6,404 bases of DNA from NCBI GenBank assembly GCA_020630455.1, contig JAHDBK010000222.1, positions 1-6,404 of the forward strand, in the 5' to 3' direction. The translations under genes and the position numbers were made by a program. Numbering within the stretch: position 1 is the stretch's first letter; the number at the start of each line of letters is the position of its first letter. The notes under the pieces are model-generated. The model saw only the letters and a list, made by a program, of their open reading frames with translations. It was not told the DNA's origin and did not search any database. This stretch comes from Saprospiraceae bacterium. GTDB taxonomy: Bacteria > Bacteroidota > Bacteroidia > Chitinophagales > Saprospiraceae. This document shows, in pieces, positions 1-6,009 of this stretch.

Positions 1-62
1 GAGTATTCTTTTTATCTTGTCTTTTAAATGCTAAAAAGAATACTCATATTTTTTTATTTTTT
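1..62 (+). promoter_or_regulatory. Perfect 14-bp inverted repeat enclosing the kinase start codon, followed by T-runs
   Basis: Bases 1-14 (GAGTATTCTTTTTA) are the exact reverse complement of 32-45, with a 17-base loop at 15-31. The ATG of the sensor kinase (28-30) lies in that loop. Just after the stem come seven T (49-55), one A, and six T (57-62), so the layout resembles an intrinsic terminator. The stem has only three G:C pairs. Seen directly: the repeat and the T-runs. Inferred: it either ends transcription of a gene left of the window, or acts as an attenuator or translation-hiding hairpin for the kinase. The T-runs also encode the hydrophobic signal peptide (Ile/Phe/Leu codons), so they may be there for coding reasons alone. 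The window starts at the first base of the stem, so a longer arm cannot be excluded. Confidence 0.5.
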
Positions 63-3000
63 GATAATGAATTCTTCATTATTAAGTCAGTCTTATAACT
101 TCATTCAATACTCTATTGAGGATGGACTTGCTCAATCTCAGGTATATGCCCTAGAACAAGACAGCAAAGGTTATTTGTGGATGGGCACACAAGGAGGAGG
201 ACTAAGTCGATTTGACGGAAAAGAATTCCAACATTTCTCTACCAAAAATGGACTAATTTCCAATTCTATTTCTGAAATTTTTGAAGATAGTTTGGGTACA
301 TTATGGATAAGTACTCAAAGAGGAATTTGCACCTATGATGGTTATCAATTCAAGGACTTCCACCCTCAAAACAATGAGCTTCCTAAGTCAGAAAAATTTG
401 CTTATTTTAATAAAAATTTGTTGTGGATTGCATCTCAAAAAGGTATTTATGAATACAATTTCATAAAGGATTCTCTTTATAAATTGAATATAAATAGATT
501 ATTAGACAAAACTATCATTCACGATTTTTATAAGGAAGATAACAGGATATGGATTGCCTCAAATCAAGGAACTTATTATTATGATTATAAGAAAAAGGAG
601 TTTCAATCATTAGATAAAAAAGTAACAGAAGTCATTGCAATTAATCAAGATTCAGATGGAAATATTTGGGTTTTATCTCATACTCAAGGACTAAAAATAT
701 ACGATTCAAATAGCCTTGAAGAGATAGAACAAAATGAACTGCCCAACACCATAAATGGTTGGGCAATGTTTAAAGATTCTGATGGAAATTTTTGGATTGG
801 ATTAGAAGAAAATGGATTACTTTTTTATGATTTTAAATTAAAAAAATGGTCTAAAATAAGTACAAGAGAAGGTCTTCCTAACAAAAATATCATGGCATTT
901 ATCCAAGATGATTGGGGCAATATTTGGATGGGAACTTCAGGTGGTGGCGTGATTAAATATTTGGGTCAATTTTTTGTCCATTATGACGAAAAAGAAGGTA
1001 TTCACGGGGATAGAATTTATGCTATTACTGAAAGAAAAAATGGACAAATTTGGTTTTCTGCTTCAAGTGGTGGACTTGCCTATTATGACACTTTAGGTTT
1101 TCAAAAAGTAGAAATAGATAGTGGGCAATTTAATGTCAAATGCAAGGCATTATTAGAGGACAAAAATGAAAATTTATGGGTAGGTACCATTGGAAAAGGA
1201 TTGTATAAATGTGATAGTTTTTCGTGTAATAATATTAAAATTGAAGAGGAGTTGGCCTTCAAAGAAGTAGTGGCATTGGTTGAAGATAATTCTTCCATTT
1301 GGATAGCTACTCAAAAGGGAATTTATAGACTAAAAACCATCAATGATAGTACATATAATTATCAAGTTTTTAGTAGAAATATCGGATTGAGAAGTTCAAG
1401 AATTACCGATTTAAAGAAATCAGACGATGGTAAAATTTGGTTTGCTACGCGAATTGGAGAAGTTGGATATTTAATGGAAATAAATGAGAAAAATCCTAAA
1501 ATAATTAAAAAAATATTCTACAAACAAGAGGGTTTAAGTTACGATGTAGCGGTACGTTCATTGGCTTTTGATGATAACGGATATCTATGGATCGGTACTG
1601 CTAGTAATGGAATATTAAAGGCAGACATACGAACAGATTCTGTGTATTTTAATCCTATTTCTAATATAAACAAACTTCATTCTTATAATATATACTCTTT
1701 ACAATTTGATAAAAATGGTAACCTTTGGGCAGGGAGTGAAAAAGGCGTAGATTTATTGCATATTAATGAAGTAGGCATAGTGACTCATATTGATTTTTAT
1801 GGAAAAAATAAAGGATTCTTAGGAATAGAAACTTGTCAAAACGCTGTAATTTTAGATCAAAATAATCATATTTGGTTTGGAACAATGAATGGTCTAACCC
1901 AACACATTCCCTCTCAAAAACAAACTAAAATCCTAGCACCTAAACTCCATTATAAAGAAATTTCTTTATTTTATAAAAAAATACAAGAAACCGCTTACGC
2001 TTCTTTTTATGACCAAAAACTTGGACTAAAACAAGGACTATCACTACCCCACCACACCAATAGTATTAATTTTGAATTTAAAGCTATTAACCTCAGTCAA
2101 CCAGAAGAAATATTTTATAGATGGCGATTATTAGGTATTGAAAATGAATGGTCTCCTACTTCCAAAAAAGAATCTGTTGATTATTCTAATTTACCTCCAG
2201 GAGATTACAAATTTGAGGTACAAGCCTTGATTGATGAGCAATTAACGAGCAATATTCTTTCAACTCCTTTTAGTATAAAAAAACCATATTGGGAGAAAAT
2301 GTGGTTTAAAATTATGAGTCTTTTGATATTATTCTTGCTAATTGGACTTATTTTTTATAATTGGAAAAAAAGAATTGAAAAAAGAGAAAAAGCGAAAAGA
2401 GAACACTTGGAAATTGAAAATAAAGTTTTGCAATTAGAACAAAAAGCTTTGCAACTTCAAATGAATCCTCACTTTATATTCAATGCACTCAATTCTATAC
2501 AATCTTTAGTGGCGACAAAAGATTATTCAGTAGCAAGGACACAAATAGGTAATTTTGCTCAATTAATGCGTTCTATTTTATCTAATTCAAGACAATCAAA
2601 TATTAGCTTGGATGAAGAAATAAATACATTGGACAAATACCTAAAAATGGAACAATTTTGCCAAAAAACTCCATTTAATTATACTATTAATTATAATAAT
2701 ATTGACATTGAAGAGATACAAATCCCACCTATGTTATTACAACCATTTGTTGAAAATGCGGTAATTCATGGAATTGCTCATTTAGAAAAAGAAGGTAATA
2801 TTCATATTAATTTTGAGGTCAAAAATAATTTATTAATATGTACCATCACAGACAATGGCTTGGGAAGAGAAAAAGCGAATGAACTCAAACAGTCTAAAAA
2901 ACCAGGACATCAATCTGTAGCTATGGAAGTTACTCAACAAAGACTCGAAGCCCTACGTGAAGGTAAAAAATATATTCCTGTAGAAATTATTGATTTAATA

Positions 3001-3066
3001 GATGCTAATAAAAACCCAAATGGTACTCAAGTTATCGTTAGACTGCCTTTAATACAAGAGTTTTAA
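28..3066 (+). CDS. Two-propeller, Y_Y_Y, LytS-type membrane sensor histidine kinase
   Basis: This is a transmembrane sensor kinase that likely binds a ligand outside the inner membrane and signals by phosphotransfer. Residues 1-21 form a signal peptide (basic MLKR, hydrophobic core, SLLSQ before the likely cut). Fourteen two-component-propeller repeats follow, each with a [LIF]W core; the Trp are at 51, 93, 133, 175, 214, 256, 300, 342, 384, 425, 471, 521, 567 and 616, which fits two seven-bladed propellers. A Y_Y_Y domain spans about 675-750, a membrane helix about 758-778, and a charged coiled coil about 780-810. The His_kinase motif QMNPHFIFN puts the phospho-acceptor at H815. The ATPase N-box is LLQPFVENAVIHG (N910) and the G-box is DNGLG (942-946). 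No receiver or DNA-binding domain is fused, so a separate regulator, usually LytTR type, is expected; none is in the window. The ATG at 28 is preferred because the next Met (14) would destroy the signal peptide. The ligand is unknown. Confidence 0.93.
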   Translation: MLKRILIFFYFLIMNSSLLSQSYNFIQYSIEDGLAQSQVYALEQDSKGYLWMGTQGGGLSRFDGKEFQHFSTKNGLISNSISEIFEDSLGTLWISTQRGICTYDGYQFKDFHPQNNELPKSEKFAYFNKNLLWIASQKGIYEYNFIKDSLYKLNINRLLDKTIIHDFYKEDNRIWIASNQGTYYYDYKKKEFQSLDKKVTEVIAINQDSDGNIWVLSHTQGLKIYDSNSLEEIEQNELPNTINGWAMFKDSDGNFWIGLEENGLLFYDFKLKKWSKISTREGLPNKNIMAFIQDDWGNIWMGTSGGGVIKYLGQFFVHYDEKEGIHGDRIYAITERKNGQIWFSASSGGLAYYDTLGFQKVEIDSGQFNVKCKALLEDKNENLWVGTIGKGLYKCDSFSCNNIKIEEELAFKEVVALVEDNSSIWIATQKGIYRLKTINDSTYNYQVFSRNIGLRSSRITDLKKSDDGKIWFATRIGEVGYLMEINEKNPKIIKKIFYKQEGLSYDVAVRSLAFDDNGYLWIGTASNGILKADIRTDSVYFNPISNINKLHSYNIYSLQFDKNGNLWAGSEKGVDLLHINEVGIVTHIDFYGKNKGFLGIETCQNAVILDQNNHIWFGTMNGLTQHIPSQKQTKILAPKLHYKEISLFYKKIQETAYASFYDQKLGLKQGLSLPHHTNSINFEFKAINLSQPEEIFYRWRLLGIENEWSPTSKKESVDYSNLPPGDYKFEVQALIDEQLTSNILSTPFSIKKPYWEKMWFKIMSLLILFLLIGLIFYNWKKRIEKREKAKREHLEIENKVLQLEQKALQLQMNPHFIFNALNSIQSLVATKDYSVARTQIGNFAQLMRSILSNSRQSNISLDEEINTLDKYLKMEQFCQKTPFNYTINYNNIDIEEIQIPPMLLQPFVENAVIHGIAHLEKEGNIHINFEVKNNLLICTITDNGLGREKANELKQSKKPGHQSVAMEVTQQRLEALREGKKYIPVEIIDLIDANKNPNGTQVIVRLPLIQEF

Positions 3067-3074
3067 TTTATAAT

Positions 3075-3108
3075 TAGACAATCAGATAATAGACTATAGA
3101 CATTAGAC
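3075..3108. repeat. Degenerate TAGAC heptamer repeats
   Basis: TAGAC occurs at 3075-3079, 3090-3094, 3097-3101 and 3104-3108, with a degenerate CAGAT at 3083-3087. The start-to-start steps are 8, 7, 7 and 7 bases, so this is a short tandem array with unit TAGACNN just after the kinase stop codon. The last unit also forms a 6-bp hairpin with 3112-3117 (ATTAGA/TCTAAT, 4-base loop). I see no coding function. It may be a remnant of an intergenic short tandem repeat family. Confidence 0.5.
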
Positions 3109-3122
3109 TTTTCTAATAATTG

Positions 3123-3148
3123 AATAATAAAGAAATTTCTTTATTATT
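3123..3148. terminator. 26-bp perfect palindrome between convergent genes, probable bidirectional terminator
   Basis: Bases 3123-3135 (AATAATAAAGAAA) are the exact reverse complement of 3136-3148. The palindrome lies 57 bases after the kinase stop and directly abuts the TGA stop of the minus-strand HD gene (3149-3151). Either transcript could fold it into a stem of about ten pairs around an AAATTT loop. Its place between two converging genes favours a shared terminator. The stem has only two G:C pairs, counting one per arm half, and there is no long T-run after it on either strand, so the termination role is inferred from position. Confidence 0.5.
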
Positions 3149-3712
3149 TCAATAAAAAAACTGTTCATACTCATTTATTTTTTGTAAAAATCGTTCTGAC
3201 AAATATTCATTTGAATCTTTCAATTGATGATGAATCATCAATGCTTCGCTATAATATTTTTTGATTTTATCTGTATTCCAATGATGTGGTGGAGGTTGTA
3301 AATTAGCGATTCTATCAGCCATTTTAACGATAGCGATTTCTGGACCTTGCTTTAAGATTCTATCTAAGCTGTCTTGCATTTGATTCACTTTAGGCAGAGC
3401 TTCATTTTTAGTCAATGCCATCACGCCATTAGCTACTTTTTCTCCAAAAAGACCTTCTATTTCTTCAAATGTGGTTGTAGTATCTTCAATGGTATCATGT
3501 AAAATTGCACATAACATGGCTAAATTGGAATCATAAATTTGATTAGAATTAAATATTGCGTTTTGAGTTTCTAATAAAACACAATTCAAATGGTATAAAT
3601 ATTCAAATTCTTCATTTGGTTTTGAACCTCTATATTTTTGTTGATAATGTTTTTGACCAACTAATTTCCAAGCTGTTCTTAATTTTTCAATATCAGGGAA
3701 TTTGTTTTTCAT
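3149..3712 (-). CDS. Stand-alone HD-domain (p)ppGpp hydrolase-like protein (small alarmone hydrolase, Mesh1/SpoT type)
   Basis: This 187-residue soluble protein consists of one HD domain of the RelA/SpoT hydrolase type and has no synthetase, TGS or ACT domain. Visible metal and catalytic motifs are YLYH (H41), LHDTIEDT (H72, D73, E76, D77) and KMADRIANL (D133, N137); spacing within these motifs matches the hydrolase half of Rel enzymes. An Arg (R28) in the KYRGSK stretch is a candidate for the conserved N-terminal basic residue. The length is close to that of Mesh1-like proteins. The usual His-Pro after the first metal histidine is His-Leu here (H41-L42). Known family members remove the 3'-pyrophosphate from (p)ppGpp; animal Mesh1 also acts on NADPH. 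This protein probably lowers alarmone levels or hydrolyses a related nucleotide in the cytoplasm. The gene is monocistronic, divergent from the aroK-dinB gene and convergent with the kinase. The substrate is inferred. Confidence 0.85.
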   Translation of the reverse strand: MKNKFPDIEKLRTAWKLVGQKHYQQKYRGSKPNEEFEYLYHLNCVLLETQNAIFNSNQIYDSNLAMLCAILHDTIEDTTTTFEEIEGLFGEKVANGVMALTKNEALPKVNQMQDSLDRILKQGPEIAIVKMADRIANLQPPPHHWNTDKIKKYYSEALMIHHQLKDSNEYLSERFLQKINEYEQFFY

Positions 3713-3791
3713 TTTAAATATATTTTTAATTTATTTTTTAATAATAACAAGTTTTTTTTATAAATTGCATAATAAAATTACAATTATATAA
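3713..3791. promoter_or_regulatory. Divergent intergenic region, presumed promoters for the HD gene and the aroK-dinB gene
   Basis: These 79 bases separate two start codons facing away from each other, so both promoters should lie here or reach into the genes. The stretch is almost entirely A and T. I find no good match to the Bacteroidota -7 element TAnnTTTG on either strand, as TTTG and CAAA are both absent, and no clear Shine-Dalgarno sequence. The regulatory role is inferred from gene arrangement only. Confidence 0.4.
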
Positions 3792-4772
3792 ATGATAATT
3801 AATAAATCTATCAGTTTAATAGGTTTTATGGGTTGTGGTAAAAGTACCGTTTCCCAAAAATTAGCCAAAGCTTTACAAATAAATTGTATTGATACTGATG
3901 GTCTTATAGAAATTACCGAAGGACAAAGCATTCGAGAAATTTTCTCAACAAGGGGTGAATCTTATTTTAGAGAAAGAGAAAAAAATGTTTTGCTTTCTTT
4001 ATTAGAAGAACCTAAACCTTCTGTTTTAGCATTGGGTGGTGGCACTCCTTGTTTTCATAACAATATGAAACACATTTTAGATTTGAGTGTTGCCATTTAT
4101 TTAGAAGTTAGTCCCCAAACTTTGGTTAAACGATTAGAAAAAGAAAGAGATAAGCGTCCTTTATTAAAAAATCAAAATAATTTATTAGAATATATTGAGA
4201 ATACACTTAGCATTAGAAATCCTATCTATAAAAAAGCACATTATACTATCAATGGAGAACAAGACTTAAACATTATTGTTGAAGAAATAAAAGAAATTAT
4301 TCAAGGAAAAAATAAATATGATATGCAACTAGCCGCTTTTTTACTTAATATCCTCGAATATAACTACGAAATAAATGATTTAATCATTAAAAGATTGAAT
4401 CAACAAAAAGAACAACTGACCGAAAGAACCATCTTATTAATGAATCATGTTTTGAATGCTCAACACATTTGGAATTCTAGATTGAGAGGCATCGAATCGA
4501 CTTTTGAGACTTGGCAAATTCACGATTTGAATAATTGGGAAACAATTAATGAAGAAAATTATAAAACCTCTATACAAATTGTAGAAGGCTTTCCAATGGA
4601 TGAAGAAGTCATTTATACGAATAGTAAAAATCAAAAGTTCACTAATAAAATTAAAGATATTATTTATCATATTGTTAATCATTCAACATATCACAGGGCT
4701 CAGATTACTTCTATTGCTAAAGAAAATGGAGTAGAGCCGCTATCATCTGATTATATTTTTTATAAAAGATAG
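3792..4772 (+). CDS. aroK: Shikimate kinase fused in frame to a DinB-family protein
   Basis: Residues 1-174 form a complete shikimate kinase, which phosphorylates shikimate at the 3-hydroxyl with ATP (chorismate pathway, cytoplasm). Visible are the P-loop GFMGCGKST (11-19), DTD (34-36), RGESYFRERE with the shikimate-binding Arg at R60, GGGT (82-85), the lid KRPLL (R122) and RNPIY (R142). Residues 178-326 match the DinB/YfiT four-helix family of putative metal-dependent enzymes: EYNYEIN near the start, metal-ligand candidates H219 (MNHVLNAQHIW) and the HxxxH pair H297/H301 (HSTYHRAQI), and an SSDYIFYKR end. Each half has the normal length of a stand-alone protein, and M178 sits exactly at the start of the DinB half. 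The junction contains a six-A run where one added A would create a stop, so this could be two genes, aroK and a dinB-like gene, joined by an indel or a sequencing error. The role of the DinB half is unknown. The aroK symbol covers only the first half. Confidence 0.88.
   Translation: MIINKSISLIGFMGCGKSTVSQKLAKALQINCIDTDGLIEITEGQSIREIFSTRGESYFREREKNVLLSLLEEPKPSVLALGGGTPCFHNNMKHILDLSVAIYLEVSPQTLVKRLEKERDKRPLLKNQNNLLEYIENTLSIRNPIYKKAHYTINGEQDLNIIVEEIKEIIQGKNKYDMQLAAFLLNILEYNYEINDLIIKRLNQQKEQLTERTILLMNHVLNAQHIWNSRLRGIESTFETWQIHDLNNWETINEENYKTSIQIVEGFPMDEEVIYTNSKNQKFTNKIKDIIYHIVNHSTYHRAQITSIAKENGVEPLSSDYIFYKR
4303..4325 (+). other. aroK/dinB junction: A6 homopolymer and internal ATG
   Basis: The codons across the join read CAA GGA AAA AAT AAA TAT GAT ATG (Gln171 to Met178). 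The A-run is 4307-4312. With seven A instead of six, the frame would read CAA GGA AAA AAA TAA, ending shikimate kinase at 174 residues. The ATG at 4323 would then start a separate 149-residue DinB-family protein seven bases after the stop. A weak AAGGA (4303-4307) precedes that ATG but at a long distance (15 bases between). Seen directly: the bases and frames. Inferred: the join arose, or was miscalled, by a one-base change in the run. Confidence 0.6.
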
Positions 4773-4899
4773 ATTTAAGTTATCAGTTAATATAAAGAGA
4801 TTTTGTTATTTTTAAATATTTTTAATATAAACTTAATATTTTTATAAATAACAATTAGAATTTTTACTTCGTCTTACCTATATATTAAAATTCAAAAAT

Positions 4900-5394
4900 A
4901 TGAAACACACAATATTGATATACTTAGGCATTGCATTATTACTAACGAGTTCTTGTGCTAGTAAAAAGCAAGGACAATGGCTAATGAAACATTCTGAATT
5001 ATTAAAAAAGGCTGCTCGTTCTGAAACGATGTCTAAGGAGCAAAAATTAGATATTTTAGCAGGTAGTTTTACCAAAATGATGCATCAAAGTTTGAATTTT
5101 GCCAATCCTAAAAAAGGCGTTTTGTATGCCAAAACTTACTCTGAACAAAACAAGGACAACATTGATATCATTTTAAAAGATATAGGACAATGGAGAGAAG
5201 ATATGAATATACTAGAAGTTGCAGCATTTGCCTTGAAACTTTCCAAAAAAGACTATATAAAAGACTTTATTGATTTATATCCTAGGTTTCAAAGAAAGTT
5301 TAAAACTTATTCTACTATAATTGGTCTATCTTCAAAAGTGGGGAAAGGAATCATCGGTTTAGGTGGTAAGCAGCTAGAAGGCTTGGGTTTATAA
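4900..5394 (+). CDS. Small predicted lipoprotein of unknown function
   Basis: This 164-residue protein begins with a lipoprotein signal peptide: MKHT, a hydrophobic run, then the lipobox LTSSC with the lipidated Cys at C19. It is therefore expected to be anchored in a membrane and face the periplasm or outside. The mature part (20-164) looks mainly helical and is rich in Lys. The C-terminal segment from about residue 138 is glycine-rich and repeats IIGL at 140-143 and 151-154, a possible amphipathic or membrane-touching tail. I do not recognise a named family. It lies 127 AT-rich bases after the aroK-dinB gene on the same strand, so it may have its own promoter, although none is clear. Its stop codon overlaps the end of the convergent nicotinamidase gene by six bases in total. 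The ATG is well placed for the signal peptide. Confidence 0.82.
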   Translation: MKHTILIYLGIALLLTSSCASKKQGQWLMKHSELLKKAARSETMSKEQKLDILAGSFTKMMHQSLNFANPKKGVLYAKTYSEQNKDNIDIILKDIGQWREDMNILEVAAFALKLSKKDYIKDFIDLYPRFQRKFKTYSTIIGLSSKVGKGIIGLGGKQLEGLGL

Positions 5395-5404
5395 GCCCAA
5401 AAGC
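5381..5404. terminator. Hairpin across the overlapping convergent stop codons
   Basis: TTGGG (5383-5387) pairs with CCCAA (5396-5400), and flanking GC (5381-5382) can pair with GC (5403-5404) across a two-A bulge. The loop holds both stop codons: TAA of the lipoprotein (5392-5394) and the minus-strand TAA of the nicotinamidase (5389-5391). It is more GC-rich than the surrounding DNA and sits where both genes end, which suits a shared terminator. No T-run follows on either strand, so the call is tentative. Confidence 0.35.
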
Positions 5405-6009
5405 TCATTTGAATTTATAATAATTGCTCCTTTTTCTTGCATTTTTAGGATGGCATTCTGACCATCGTTTTCATTTAAATTAACAGCTTTACAGGCATCT
5501 TGGATGAGGTAAACAGTATAATTGAGTTCTAGTGCGTCAAGCACTGTAAATTGTACACAATAATCTGTAGCCAGTCCTAAGATATATAATTCTTTAATAT
5601 TTTTAGATTGCAAATAATCATGTAAGTCTGTTGCTTTTAGATGTCCATTATCATAAAATACAGAATAGCTATCTATGGATTTATCTGTCCCTTTATAAAT
5701 AACTTTTGTTATTTTTTGGGTATTTAAACCATCATGAAATGCTGCTCCCATGCTATTTTGGACACAATGGATTGGCCATAAAATTTGTTCTAATCCATTT
5801 AAATCAATGATTTGCCCTGGCTTTTTCCAATAATGATTTGCTGCGAAACTGAGATGGTCTGCTGGATGCCAATCCTGAGAAGCGACGATTTCATCAAAGT
5901 GAGACATTAAATCATTAGCAATAGGAATTATTGAATTGGCTTCCTTAACTTCTAAAGCACCTAAATGACAAAAGTCATTTTGTAAATCAATTAATAATAA
6001 AGCTTTCAT
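5389..6009 (-). CDS. pncA: Nicotinamidase (pyrazinamidase)
   Basis: This 206-residue cytoplasmic enzyme of the isochorismatase-like cysteine hydrolase fold converts nicotinamide to nicotinate and ammonia, feeding NAD salvage. The catalytic triad is visible as D8 (LLIDLQNDF), K106 (VIYKGTD) and C151 (GLATDYCVQFT). Metal ligands are D46 and H48 (SQDWHPADH) and H81 (WPIHCVQNS), with a further candidate H52. The motif WPIHCVQNSMGAAFH is close to the family signature WPxHCVQGTxGAxFH. The length is normal and the protein is complete. It is the second gene of a minus-strand pair: the upstream gene stops at TAA overlapping this ATG by one base (TAATG), so the two are probably co-transcribed and translationally coupled. 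The partner has no obvious link to NAD metabolism. The pncA symbol rests on motif recognition. Confidence 0.93.
   Translation of the reverse strand: MKALLLIDLQNDFCHLGALEVKEANSIIPIANDLMSHFDEIVASQDWHPADHLSFAANHYWKKPGQIIDLNGLEQILWPIHCVQNSMGAAFHDGLNTQKITKVIYKGTDKSIDSYSVFYDNGHLKATDLHDYLQSKNIKELYILGLATDYCVQFTVLDALELNYTVYLIQDACKAVNLNENDGQNAILKMQEKGAIIINSNELLGL

Noticed and set aside
67..69. Alternative kinase start at Met14
   Set aside because: It would leave only MNSSLLSQ before the mature protein and remove the hydrophobic core of the signal peptide, so the ATG at 28 is preferred.
740..765. Eight-bp GC-rich inverted repeat TGCCCAAC/GTTGGGCA inside the kinase gene
   Set aside because: It encodes normal propeller residues (LPNTINGW) in a long open frame; with a 10-base loop and no context for a regulatory role, it is probably coincidental.
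1101..1298. Minus-strand open frame of 65 codons
   Set aside because: It lies wholly inside the propeller region of the sensor kinase; the plus-strand frame has clear repeats and domains, so this is a shadow frame.
3223..3242. Eight-bp inverted repeat ATTGATGA/TCATCAAT with a TGAA loop inside the HD gene
   Set aside because: It is within coding sequence, short and AT-rich, with nothing nearby that suggests a function.
4437..4682. Minus-strand open frame of 81 codons opposite the DinB half
   Set aside because: It is antisense to recognisable DinB motifs, and its Ile/Phe/Asn-rich composition is what AT-rich antisense DNA gives.
4805..4852. Imperfect inverted repeat (GTTATTT/AAATAAC plus partial extension) after the aroK-dinB gene
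   Set aside because: It could be a terminator, but the arms match only with a mismatch and a bulge in nearly pure A/T sequence, where such pairings arise by chance. The rest of 4773-4899 shows no gene and no good TAnnTTTG promoter element.
4880..4899. A possible Bacteroidota promoter element (TACTTCG-like, near 4866) and ribosome site before the lipoprotein
   Set aside because: The match to TAnnTTTG is poor and no Shine-Dalgarno sequence is visible; the support is too weak to list as a feature.
4878..5075. Minus-strand open frame of 65 codons over the lipoprotein start
   Set aside because: It is antisense to a convincing lipoprotein signal peptide and has no recognisable motif.
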